Assembly: GCF_020410765.1 (NCBI RefSeq)
Contig: NZ_CP084541.1
Coordinates: 5,882,001 to 5,946,000 of the forward strand
Length of the DNA: 64,000 nt
Direction: 5' to 3'
Source of the DNA: Streptomyces marincola
GTDB lineage: Bacteria > Actinomycetota > Actinomycetes > Streptomycetales > Streptomycetaceae
Within the stretch, counting starts at the first letter, position 1. Each line of letters begins with the position of its first letter. Made by a program: the position numbers and the translations under genes. Shown here in pieces: positions 1 to 7,457 of the stretch. The notes beneath the pieces are model-generated. The model ran no database searches, was not told where the DNA came from, and was given only the letters and a program-made list of their open reading frames with translations.

Positions 1-1
1 A

Positions 2-700
2 CGCCGGTACGCCGACGCGAGCGGCCTGGGCACCGGGGCGCTGCTGCTCGGCGCGGGCGACGCCGCCGTGTTCGACGTGTACGCGCCGCGCGACGGCTAC
101 TACCGGGTCGCGCCGCGCGCCGACGGGCCGGTGGCGCTCGCGGCGCACGGGGCGCTGGTCCTGGCCGCCGCCGGGCAGGAGCCGCGCCTGCTGCTGGCCG
201 CGGGCAACAACCGGATCACCGTCACCGGACCCGCCGCGCTCACCTCCCTCGACGTGCGGGGCGCGGGCGACGGCGACGGCCTCGCCGGTCTCCCGGTCAC
301 CGAGGCCCGCCGGGCCGACGGCGCGACCGTCCTGCCGGACGGGCACGCCCCTGAGGGCCACGTGCTCGACGGGCTCGGCGCCGGCGCGTCGGCCACGTGG
401 CGCGTGCGGGCCGAACGCGGCGGGCCGCACCTGCTGTTCGTCGAGTACGCCAACGACGCGCGGGCCGACACCGGGCACGCGTACAACGCGGACGTCATCT
501 CGGCGACCGCTCTCCTGCGGGTCAACGGGGGAGCGGCGCGGCGCGTGATGTTCCGCAACACGCACTCCCGGCACAACGTCTGGACGCTGGCCGTTCCCCT
601 CGTCCTCGTCGCGGGCGACAACACCCTGGTCCTCACCGGCGAGGACGGCCCCGCACCCGCCCTCGCCCGGCTGCGGACCGGCCCCGTTCTCGGCGCCTGA
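2..700 (+). CDS. C-terminal part of a secreted-type carbohydrate-binding protein (partial)
   Basis: The reading frame is open from the left edge to a TGA at 698-700, so the gene starts outside the window. The visible 232 residues look like two beta-rich modules in tandem. The second (roughly the last 130 residues) has the pattern of a CBM6/CBM35-like sandwich: a conserved 'VEYAND' strand, a ligand-loop region and a closing 'AGDNTLVLTG' strand. Such modules normally sit at the C terminus of extracellular glycosidases and bind sugars, so this is probably the tail of a secreted carbohydrate-active enzyme. The catalytic part is not visible, so the substrate cannot be named. An internal GTG at 68 is unlikely to be the true start because coding character continues upstream of it. 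Confidence 0.6.
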   Translation, partial: RRYADASGLGTGALLLGAGDAAVFDVYAPRDGYYRVAPRADGPVALAAHGALVLAAAGQEPRLLLAAGNNRITVTGPAALTSLDVRGAGDGDGLAGLPVTEARRADGATVLPDGHAPEGHVLDGLGAGASATWRVRAERGGPHLLFVEYANDARADTGHAYNADVISATALLRVNGGAARRVMFRNTHSRHNVWTLAVPLVLVAGDNTLVLTGEDGPAPALARLRTGPVLGA

Positions 701-730
701 CCCGGCGGGCCCGGACGCCGGGCGCGCCTC

Positions 731-964
731 TCACCCGCCCGGGGGCGCGGGGGGCGCGCCGGGTGTGCCGATGGTCTCCGACAGCGCGCCGATGGCCTCG
801 CCCAGAAGTCGCTGCTCCTCCGGCGGCAGTCGCCGGGAGGCGTGGACCGTGCCCAGGGCGGTGAGGAGGCGCGTCCGGTCGTCCGCCGTGCCCCGTGGCC
901 GTGACCACATGGGGAACCGGAGCTGTACGACTTCGGCATGACCGTCGAGCCCGACCGTCAGCAC
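731..964 (-). CDS. Possible small hypothetical protein or gene remnant
   Basis: This 77-residue minus-strand frame has strong G/C bias at third codon positions over most of its length, and an acidic amphipathic C terminus rich in Glu, Leu and Arg before a Pro/Gly tail. The GTG at 964 is the first plausible start in the part that looks coding, but no clear ribosome binding site precedes it and the frame stays open to 1159. I do not recognise the family. An in-register plus-strand frame at 938-1018 also reads sensibly for 26 codons, so the 512 bases between 700 and 1213 may hold decayed gene pieces. Nothing else is recognisable in that interval. Confidence 0.3.
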   Translation of the reverse strand: MLTVGLDGHAEVVQLRFPMWSRPRGTADDRTRLLTALGTVHASRRLPPEEQRLLGEAIGALSETIGTPGAPPAPPGG

Positions 965-1212
965 GTGTGGTGCCGCGACGCGGACAACGGACCCTACTGG
1001 CCGGCGGCCCAGGCATGACGGGGTTTCGCGGGACGCTCCGGCTGTGCCGATCGTGGCGTTGCCACCGGCCTGCCGAGGCGACCCGCGGTCGGAGTCCGCG
1101 ATCCGGGAACGGCGCGTCGCCCGACGGTTCCGCCCGCGTTCGAGCTGCTCGAAGGTCAAACGGGGTGCGCGGGGTGCCGTTTGACCGCGTCGCGCGGGGC
1201 ACCCGTGGGGGC

Positions 1213-2094
1213 ATGGGCGACATTCTCATCGGCACCTGCTCGTGGACGGACCGGGCCCTGGTGACCGGCGGCTGGTACCCGCCGGGCTCGCGGGACCCCG
1301 AGGGGCGGCTGCGGTACTACGCGGAACGGTTCCCCGTGGTGGAGGTGGACGCCACCTACTACGCGCTGCCGACCGCGCGGCGCAGCCGGCTGTGGGCCGA
1401 ACGGACGCCGCGCGGTTTCACGTTCGACGTGAAGGCGTACTCGCTGCTCACCGGGCACCCCACGCGCGCCGGGACGCTGCCGCCCGGGCTGCGCCCGCCG
1501 GGGCCGCCCGGCCGGTCCGTGCGCGGCGCCGACCTCGGCCCTGCCGCCGTGCGGGAGGTGTGGGACGCGTTCATCGCCGGGGTCGAGCCGCTGCGCCGCG
1601 CGGACCGGCTCGGGAGCGTTCTGCTCCAGTACCCGCCGTGGTTCACACCCGGGCGCGGGGCGCGGGAACGGCTCGCGCGGGCGAGTGAACTCGCCGGCGA
1701 TCTGCCGCTCACCGTCGAGTTCCGGCACCGCGAATGGCTGAGCGACCCCTGCCTCGACGACACCCTCGCGCTGCTGCGCGAGCACGGCATGGCGCTGGCT
1801 GCCGTGGACACCGCGCAGGGCCTGCCGAACTCCCTGCCGCCCGTGACCGAGGTGACGAACCGCAGGCGCGCGGTGGTCAGGTTCCACGGGCGCAGCCGGG
1901 CGTGGGGCACGGGCAGCAAGGAGGACCGGTTCAGGCACCACTACACGCGCGCGGAACTGGAGCCCTGGGTGGGGCGGGTGCGGCGGCTCGCCGAGGAGGC
2001 CGGAGCCGTGCACGTGCTGTTCAACAACTGCTGCGCCGACGCGGCCGTCTCGGCCGCCGCGCTGATGCGGGAACTGGTGGCGGCCGACCGCTGA
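1213..2094 (+). CDS. DUF72 (YecE-like) family protein
   Basis: The 293-residue product begins with the family signature 'GTCSWTD' and has the 'YYAERFPVVEVDATYYALP' block typical of DUF72, then a 'FTFDVKAY' strand, a 'LLQYPPWF' segment, 'VEFRHREW' and a C-terminal 'FNNCCADAAV' motif. The fold is predicted to be a TIM barrel; the biochemical role of the family is not settled. The ATG at 1213 is chosen because the family signature starts four residues later; the longer open frame reaches back into non-conserved sequence. A 19-bp direct repeat begins at its stop codon. Confidence 0.9.
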   Translation: MGDILIGTCSWTDRALVTGGWYPPGSRDPEGRLRYYAERFPVVEVDATYYALPTARRSRLWAERTPRGFTFDVKAYSLLTGHPTRAGTLPPGLRPPGPPGRSVRGADLGPAAVREVWDAFIAGVEPLRRADRLGSVLLQYPPWFTPGRGARERLARASELAGDLPLTVEFRHREWLSDPCLDDTLALLREHGMALAAVDTAQGLPNSLPPVTEVTNRRRAVVRFHGRSRAWGTGSKEDRFRHHYTRAELEPWVGRVRRLAEEAGAVHVLFNNCCADAAVSAAALMRELVAADR

Positions 2095-2134
2095 CACCCG
2101 CGGCCGGCCGTCGCGTGACACCCGCGGCCGGCCG
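2092..2134. repeat. 19-bp direct repeat at a gene end
   Basis: Two identical 19-bp copies, TGACACCCGCGGCCGGCCG, lie at 2092-2110 and 2116-2134, 24 bp apart start to start. The first copy includes the TGA stop of the DUF72 gene. The GGCCGGCC cores could support weak stem structures, but no terminator with a clean loop is obvious. It looks like a short local duplication. Confidence 0.7.
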
Positions 2135-2195
2135 CTGTGCGGCCCGTGGGTCCCGGCGCCCGCGGCCCGGTACCGGGAGGGCGGGCCTGCGGCGG

Positions 2196-2672
2196 TCAGC
2201 CGGCCGGCGCCGAGCCGTCGTCCGCCCCGATCTCCACGGAGCTCGGCGAGGCGTCGTCGAGTCCCGAGGCCCGCAGCGGGCCGGTCACGGCCCGCCACCA
2301 GGTCGCGAAGTCCTCGGGGTTCGAGCCGCGGAACCACGACTCGGCCCGGCTGCCCAGCTCGTCGTACGGCTCGGCCGCCTCGTAGGCCAACTCGCAGAAC
2401 ACCCGCACCTGGTCGGGTTCCGTGCCGCCGGGGGAACGCAGCCCGCGGCTGACGCGCACCGTGAACGTCTTCCCCTCAAGGCCCTCGGTGACCCCGTGCG
2501 TCAGGACGCACCCGTCCGCGTCCGGCGCGTCCGGCACGTCGAACGCGACCCCGGCGAAGCGCGCGAACGCGTCGAGGACCGGCGCGAGCGTGAGCGCCGC
2601 GCCCGGTGACTCCTCGCCGAGGAGTCGCTCGAACTCGTCCGCGGCTGAGCTGATCGGCAGTTCGTCCGGCAT
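2196..2672 (-). CDS. Conserved-type hypothetical acidic protein
   Basis: The 158-residue protein is strongly acidic with good actinomycete codon bias throughout. It has an N-terminal helix-rich segment, a central beta-rich part around 'GCVLTHGV' and 'KTFTVRVSRGL', and a tryptophan-rich patch near residue 125 ('ESWFRGSNPEDFATWWRAVTGP'-type, here split by loops). There is no signal peptide or membrane segment, so it should be cytoplasmic. I do not recognise a characterised family. It is divergent from the methyltransferase gene at 2792, and the 119 bases between them must hold both promoters. Confidence 0.7.
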   Translation of the reverse strand: MPDELPISSAADEFERLLGEESPGAALTLAPVLDAFARFAGVAFDVPDAPDADGCVLTHGVTEGLEGKTFTVRVSRGLRSPGGTEPDQVRVFCELAYEAAEPYDELGSRAESWFRGSNPEDFATWWRAVTGPLRASGLDDASPSSVEIGADDGSAPAG

Positions 2673-2791
2673 CGTCTCTCCTCGTCGTCGACGGCGGTGC
2701 TCCCCCTATCGGCTGCCCCGGCCGGCCCCGCCGATGCCGGTGGGCTTCCCGGCCGGGGCCGCGCCGCGCGGGGCGTGCCATCATCCTGCGG

Positions 2792-3565
2792 ATGAGCGTC
2801 AACGCCGAGCCGGCACACACCGCACGCGTCTGGGACTACTGGCTGGGCGGCCGGGACCACTTCCTGGCCGACCGGGAGGTCGGCGACCGGGTGCGCGCGC
2901 TGTACCCGCAGATCGCCCAGGTCGCGCGCGCCGACCGGGAGTTCCTGGCCCGCGTGGTGCGGTACCTCGCGACGACGGCGAACGTCGCGCAGTTCATCGA
3001 CATCGGCACGGGGCTGCCGACCGCGCAGAACACGCACGAGGTCGCCCTGCGGGCCGCGCCGGACGCGCGCGTGGTGTACGTCGACAACGATCCGCTGGTG
3101 CTCGCGCACGCCAGGGCGCTGCTCGTCGGGGTCCCCGCGGGGGCGACGGCCTATCTCGACGCGGATCTCCGCGAGCCGGAGGCGATACTGCGGGGCGCGG
3201 CCAGGACGCTGGACTTCGACCGGCCGGTGGCCGTCCTGCTGCTGGGGATACTGAACTTCGTGCTCGACGACGACGAGGCCGCGGACGTCGTCGACCGCCT
3301 GGTGGACGGCCTGCCGCCGGGCAGTTACCTCGCCCTCAGCCATCCCACGCTCGAACTCGGCGGCGAGGCGAACGAGGCGGCCATGGGCTTCTGGAACGCC
3401 CACGCCACGCCCCCGATCACCGCGCGCCCTCGCGCCGCCCTCGCGCGGCTGCTGCGGCGGCTCGACCTGCTGCCGCCCGGCCTCGTGCCGTGCACGCACT
3501 GGCGGCCGACCGGTGAACCCGCGCCCGCCGTCGCCCAGTTCGGGGCCGTCGGCCGCAAGGTCTGA
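2792..3565 (+). CDS. DUF574-type SAM-dependent methyltransferase
   Basis: This 257-residue protein matches the actinobacterial S-adenosyl methyltransferase family formerly called DUF574 (Methyltransf_19). Visible hallmarks are 'ARVWDYWLGGRDHF' near the N terminus, the 'QFIDIGTGLPT' SAM-binding loop, 'VVYVDNDPLVLAHARALL' for the adenosine ribose, and 'DRPVAVLLLGILNFV'. Substrates of the family are mostly unknown; many paralogues occur per Streptomyces genome. It starts at ATG 2792 and has no operon partner on its strand, since the next gene converges on it. Confidence 0.92.
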   Translation: MSVNAEPAHTARVWDYWLGGRDHFLADREVGDRVRALYPQIAQVARADREFLARVVRYLATTANVAQFIDIGTGLPTAQNTHEVALRAAPDARVVYVDNDPLVLAHARALLVGVPAGATAYLDADLREPEAILRGAARTLDFDRPVAVLLLGILNFVLDDDEAADVVDRLVDGLPPGSYLALSHPTLELGGEANEAAMGFWNAHATPPITARPRAALARLLRRLDLLPPGLVPCTHWRPTGEPAPAVAQFGAVGRKV

Positions 3566-3590
3566 GGCGTCACCGCGAACATCGGCACGG

Positions 3591-4637
3591 TCACAGCAGG
3601 GTGAGCTGGGTGCCGCGCGGTGCGGCGGCGGACCGTTCCCGCGCCGTTTCCGCCGCGGGGCCGGGCTCGGGGGTGCGGTGCGCCCCGGGCCTGGCGGGGC
3701 CCATGCCGTACTCGGCCGCCAGCTCGTGCACCTGCCCGGTGATGCGCCGCTGGTACCAGGTGGGCGCGTAGGCGCCGTCGGCGTAGAGCACCTGGTAGCG
3801 GCGCACCAGGTGCGGGTGGTGCTCGGCGAGCCAGCGCATGAACCACTCCCTGGCGCCGGGCCGCAGGTGCAGCGCGAGCGGGGTCACGGAGGTGGCGCCC
3901 GAGGCGGCGATGGCCCTGACCGTCTCCCGGAGCGCGGCGGGGGAGTCCGACAGGTACGGGATGACCGGGGCCATCAGTACGCCGCACGCGATGCCCTGCG
4001 CGGCCAGGGCGCGCACCACGTCGAGCCGGCGTTCCGGCGCGGGCGTGCCCGGCTCCACCGTGCGCCACAGCGCGGTGTCGACGAAGCCGACGGAGACCGA
4101 GATCCCGACGTCGGTGACCTCGGCGGCCTGCCGCAGCAGCGGTAGGTCGCGCAGGATCAGGGTGCCCTTGGTGAGGATGGAGAACGGGTTCGCGTAGTCG
4201 CGCAGCGCCTCGATGATGCCGGGCATCAACCGATATCGTCCCTCCGCCCTTTGGTAGCAATCGACGTTCGTGCCCATGGCGATGTGCTCGCCGCGCCAGC
4301 GCGGCGCGCCCAGTTCGCGGCGCAGCAGGTCGGGGGCGTTCACCTTGACGACGATCTGGGAGTCGAAATCGGCCCCTGTGTCCAGGTCGAGGTAGCTGTG
4401 CGTCTTGCGCGCGAAGCAGTACACGCACGCGTGGCTGCACCCGCGGTAGGCGTTCAGCGTCCAGTCGAACGGCATCCGGGAGGCGCCGGGCACGCGGTTG
4501 AGGATCGAGCGCGCCCGCACCTCGTGGAAGGTGATGCCGCGGAACTCGGGCGTGTCGAACGTCCGGGTGACGACATCGGTGCCGAAGAGCGCCGGGGCGG
4601 CGGCCCTGCTGTCGTCGCTCAGGTTGTTCCAGCGCAT
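3591..4637 (-). CDS. Rv2578c-family radical SAM protein
   Basis: The 348-residue protein carries the radical SAM 4Fe-4S motif CX3CX2C as Cys67, Cys71 and Cys74 ('GCSHACVYCFARK'). Upstream residues 'FHEVRARSILNRVP' and 'FDWTLNAYRGC' and the downstream 'ILTKGTLILRDLP' are characteristic of the Rv2578c group, related to spore-photoproduct-lyase-like enzymes. It should cleave SAM reductively to start a radical reaction, but the substrate is not known to me. The C-terminal tail of about 35 residues is low-complexity. The gene has a well-formed promoter overlapping a LexA-like box, which suggests DNA-damage control. Confidence 0.9.
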   Translation of the reverse strand: MRWNNLSDDSRAAAPALFGTDVVTRTFDTPEFRGITFHEVRARSILNRVPGASRMPFDWTLNAYRGCSHACVYCFARKTHSYLDLDTGADFDSQIVVKVNAPDLLRRELGAPRWRGEHIAMGTNVDCYQRAEGRYRLMPGIIEALRDYANPFSILTKGTLILRDLPLLRQAAEVTDVGISVSVGFVDTALWRTVEPGTPAPERRLDVVRALAAQGIACGVLMAPVIPYLSDSPAALRETVRAIAASGATSVTPLALHLRPGAREWFMRWLAEHHPHLVRRYQVLYADGAYAPTWYQRRITGQVHELAAEYGMGPARPGAHRTPEPGPAAETARERSAAAPRGTQLTLL

Positions 4638-4666
4638 GGGCCCTCCTCGGTGCCGTTCTCACCGAA

Positions 4667-4696
4667 TAGGACACATGTTCGAATGCCGGGTGTCAA
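4667..4696 (-). promoter_or_regulatory. Promoter overlapping a LexA/SOS-like box upstream of the radical SAM gene
   Basis: On the minus strand a perfect -35 TTGACA (4691-4696) is followed after 17 bp by TGTCCT (4668-4673). Lying across it, at 4667-4682, is TCGAACATGTGTCCTA. The first half equals the actinobacterial SOS half-site TCGAAC; after the usual 4-bp spacer the second half matches GTTCGA at four of six positions. LexA bound here would cover the -10 region. From memory, the mycobacterial homologue is also preceded by an SOS box, which supports the reading. Confidence 0.6.
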
Positions 4697-4788
4697 GCGG
4701 GCCGCCGCGCCGCCCTCGGGGCGTACCGGTCACACGCCCGCGCCCGGTGACCGCCGACGCCATCGACCTGCCCGGGTGCGGGAGGGCG

Positions 4789-5442
4789 TTACGTGTCCTG
4801 CCCGGTGCCGGGGGTGTCGCACAGCGCGTGGTCGACGAGGGCACTGGCGGCCCGCTCCTGGGCGAGCATGGTGTCGGGCGAGTCGCCCAGGGCGGTCGAC
4901 ATGGAAACGGTGACGGTGCGGCTGCCGTCGGCGGTCGCGCCGTTCAGGGTGATGTAGCCGCCGTCACCTCCCTCGTGGCTCCAGTAGCTCCCGCCGCAGG
5001 AGAGGGGCCGGTCGACCAGGCCGAGGCCGTATCGGCCGCCCGGCCAGAACACCTGCATCTCCTCGGGCACGGGAACGGTCTCCCGCATCTCGGCCAGCCG
5101 TGCGCCGGGCAGCAGCTCGCCGCCGAGCAGGGCCTGGAAGAAGCGGTTGACGTCCGCGGTGGTGGAGACGTAGCTGCCGGGGTCGGGGAGGATCACTTCG
5201 GAGACGTCGACCCGTTCGCCGGAGGGGAAGACCTGGTAGCCGTTGGCATGGGGGCGACGGAGGGCGGGGGTGCTGCCCGGCAGGTAGGTCCGGTCCATGC
5301 CGAGCGGTTCCAGGATGCGCTCCTCGACCTCCTGGTGCCATGGGCGGCCTGTGACCTCCTCGATGACCAGGTCGAGCAGGACGTAGCCGGTGTTGGAATA
5401 GCTCCACCCGGTGCCGGGTGCAAAGTCGGGGCGGTGTGTCAT
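4789..5442 (-). pseudogene. 5'-truncated beta-lactamase-fold serine hydrolase / D-Ala-D-Ala carboxypeptidase
   Basis: The conserved part begins abruptly at 'RPDFAPGTGWSYSNTGYVLL', which carries the class C Tyr-x-Asn motif (YSN), and continues through 'RILEPLGMDRTYLPG' to a late 'WSHEGGDGGY' motif near the KTG/HxG position. The whole N-terminal third is missing, including the SxxK catalytic serine, signal peptide and membrane anchor. Upstream of about 5442 the same frame reads through non-homologous sequence that is really a response regulator on the other strand. The fragment should have no hydrolase activity. Third-position bias is still good, so decay is recent. Confidence 0.8.
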
Positions 5443-5830
5443 CGCCCAGCTCCTCGCCGCACGCGGCGACCCCGTCGATGCCCTGACGGCACGCGAGCGC
5501 GAGGTCCTCGCACTCATGGCCGAAGGCCACGACAACGCGGGCATCGCCCAATGGCTCGTCATCACCGACAACGCCGTCCACAAGCACATCGGCAACGTCT
5601 TCCTCAAACTCGGCCTGTCGGTCGGCGACAGCGGCCACCGCCGCGTCCGCGCCGTCCTTGCCTACCTTCGCCGCCACGGCACCACCACGCCCGCCCCGAC
5701 GGCGGCAGGCCCACGGACCGCAGCGCCCACCGCTGGCGGGGGGCGCGTCGCGGCGGAACGAGCGCGGGCGGAGGAAGGCGCCGGTGCGGCCGGCCGAGAT
5801 CCCGGCCCGAAGGCGGGACCGGCCCGCTGA
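5439..5830 (+). pseudogene. 5'-truncated LuxR/NarL response regulator (C-terminal HTH only)
   Basis: The frame contains a clean LuxR-type DNA-binding domain: 'LTAREREVLALMAEGHDNAG' then 'ITDNAVHKHIGNVFLKLGL', ending in 'RRVRAVLAYLRR', the usual C-terminal block of actinomycete NarL-type regulators. The receiver domain expected upstream is absent; the frame enters the carboxypeptidase remnant on the opposite strand at about 5440. After the normal end a Pro/Ala/Arg tail of some 45 residues follows, probably read-through past a lost stop. Homology to both remnants meets within a few bases, marking a deletion or recombination junction. Confidence 0.75.
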
Positions 5831-5858
5831 TCGGCGCGGACCGCCCCCGCGCGCCGGG

Positions 5859-5933
5859 TCAGCGACCGCGGCGCAACCGGGTGAGGAGGTAGATGCCGAG
5901 GATCAGGACCGCGCAGATCAGAAGGAATCTCAT
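5859..5933 (-). CDS. Single-span membrane micropeptide
   Basis: ATG at 5933 opens a 24-residue frame, MRFLLICAVLILGIYLLTRL followed by Arg-rich residues. It is one hydrophobic helix with a positively charged tail, the usual layout of tiny actinomycete membrane peptides. The ribosome binding site is weak. It lies between the regulator remnant and the SRPBCC gene. Role unknown. It could be chance, but hydrophobic Leu/Ile-rich frames are rare in this base composition. Confidence 0.45.
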   Translation of the reverse strand: MRFLLICAVLILGIYLLTRLRRGR

Positions 5934-6074
5934 ACCGGTACGCCTGCCCAGCATCGCGTCCGGCGCACCCGCGCCCGCGCCCCGGCCGCGGGTGCCGCCC
6001 TCGGGGCCGCGGGACGGCCCGCGCACTGACACACTGGGCGGCCGGAGACCGACAACAGGCAGGAGAGGGTTCGC

Positions 6075-6515
6075 ATGGCGCTGGTCGAGGTCCTCGCACG
6101 GCGGGAGATCAAGGCGGCACCGGACGATGTGCTGGACGCCGTCGCCGACTACCGGGAGGTCCATCCGCGGCTGCTCCCCGAGCAGTTCACCGACTACGAG
6201 GTCCGCGAGGGCGGCGACGGCGAGGGAACCGTGGTCTTCTTCCGGCTGCACGCCTCCGCCAAGCGGGTGCGTGAATGCCTGCTCGATGTGACCGAGCCCG
6301 AGGACCACAAGCTGGTCGAGGCCGACCGCAACTCCACCCTCGTCACCACCTGGACGGTGGCCGAGTCGGGCGGCGGGACGCTCGTCACCGTCCACACCGC
6401 CTGGGAGGGCGCGGGCGGCATCGGGGGCGTGTTCGAGAAGATCTTCGCGCCCCGCGCGCTCAGCCGCATCTACGAACGCGTGCTGGACAACCTGGCCGCC
6501 GAGATGGGGCGCTGA
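6075..6515 (+). CDS. SRPBCC (START/Bet v1-like) family protein
   Basis: The 146-residue product has the SRPBCC layout: an N-terminal strand with 'KAAPDDVLDAVADY', a short helix, an antiparallel sheet ('TVVFFRLHA', 'TLVTTWTVAES', 'TLVTVHTAWEG') and a long C-terminal helix ('RALSRIYERVLDNLAAEMG'). Members bind hydrophobic ligands; the fold covers polyketide cyclases, ATPase activators and lipid carriers, so the substrate cannot be given. No signal peptide. It converges with the reductase gene, with six bases between the stops. Confidence 0.8.
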   Translation: MALVEVLARREIKAAPDDVLDAVADYREVHPRLLPEQFTDYEVREGGDGEGTVVFFRLHASAKRVRECLLDVTEPEDHKLVEADRNSTLVTTWTVAESGGGTLVTVHTAWEGAGGIGGVFEKIFAPRALSRIYERVLDNLAAEMGR

Positions 6516-6521
6516 CGCCGC

Positions 6522-7361
6522 TCACCGTGCCGGGCGCAGGTGCAGCGCGAATCCGCCGGTGCCCGGCTCCTCACGCCCCGGGCGCAGCCGCAGGGACCGC
6601 GTGTAGTCGCCGCCGTGCAGCGGGCGGAACGGGATCGGCGGCGCCGTGAACAGCGTCCGCAGCCGCTCCCGGTACGCCTGCCGCGCCGCCCGGTACTCCT
6701 CGTCCCCGAGCCCGATCGCGTGCCACACGGCGAACGGCTGGAGCACCTCCATGCCGGTGTAGTGCAGCAGCCCGTGCTGCAACGGGAAGAGGACGTCGTT
6801 CAGGGGGCCGTGGATGCCGCGCTCGGAGAACGCGTCCTCGCGCGCGCCGACCGTCAGGGACAGCATCGCCCGGCGGCCGGCCAGCGTGCCGTCCCCGTAG
6901 CGCGGCATGTCCTTGCCGCCGTAGCCGAAGTCGTACGTGAACACGCGGTCGATCCACCCCTTCAGCACGGCGGGCACCGAGAACCACCACAGGGGGAACT
7001 GGAGGATGACGGCGTCCGCCCACAGCAGCTTCTCCTGCTCGGCCGCGATGTCGGCCGCCAGGCGCCCCTCCCGCGTCGCGCGCCCCGAGACGGCCATCAC
7101 GTCGAGCCGTTCCGCCGGATCGTGGGCGGGGAAGTCGTCCGCGTCGACGCCCGCCTTCCACTTCATCGCGTACAGGTCGGACACGCGGACCTCGTGGCCG
7201 GCCGCGCGGAGTTCCGCGGCGGCGAACCCGGCGAGCGAGGCGTTCAGCGAGCGCGGCTCCGGATGCGCGGTGACGATCAGCACGTTGCGTCCCGACGCGG
7301 GCGCGCCTTCCGGGGGGCGCGGTGCGCCGGTGCCCAGGGGGGTCGGTTCGATGGAGTCCAT
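6522..7361 (-). CDS. Flavodoxin-fold NAD(P)H:quinone oxidoreductase
   Basis: The protein (279 residues from ATG 7361) has a flavodoxin-like fold of the NQO1/KefF type. After a variable N-terminal extension comes the first strand and FMN loop 'VLIVTAHPEPRSLNASLA', then 'ADAVILQFPLWWFSVPAVLKGWIDRVF', the diagnostic block of the family, and 'LSLTVGAREDAF'. It should reduce quinones or nitro compounds with NAD(P)H and FMN in the cytoplasm. It is divergent from an MmyB-type regulator at 7458; the shared promoter region holds a perfect palindrome, so the regulator probably controls it. A start inside the N-terminal 25 residues is possible. Confidence 0.88.
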   Translation of the reverse strand: MDSIEPTPLGTGAPRPPEGAPASGRNVLIVTAHPEPRSLNASLAGFAAAELRAAGHEVRVSDLYAMKWKAGVDADDFPAHDPAERLDVMAVSGRATREGRLAADIAAEQEKLLWADAVILQFPLWWFSVPAVLKGWIDRVFTYDFGYGGKDMPRYGDGTLAGRRAMLSLTVGAREDAFSERGIHGPLNDVLFPLQHGLLHYTGMEVLQPFAVWHAIGLGDEEYRAARQAYRERLRTLFTAPPIPFRPLHGGDYTRSLRLRPGREEPGTGGFALHLRPAR

Positions 7362-7409
7362 GCCCTCCGTTGTGTCACACCGGGCGGGGCCGGGCCAGGT
7401 CCGCCGGTT

Positions 7410-7430
7410 CCTGGTAACGCCGTTACCAGG
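7410..7430. promoter_or_regulatory. Perfect 21-bp palindromic operator between divergent genes
   Basis: Two 10-bp arms, CCTGGTAACG and its exact complement CGTTACCAGG, flank a single C at 7420. The site sits between the divergent reductase and MmyB-type regulator starts, 28 bp from the regulator ATG. Perfect symmetry and position make it the likely operator of the regulator, controlling both genes. Confidence 0.75.
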
Positions 7431-7457
7431 GAACGGGCGGCGCGCATACTGGAACGC

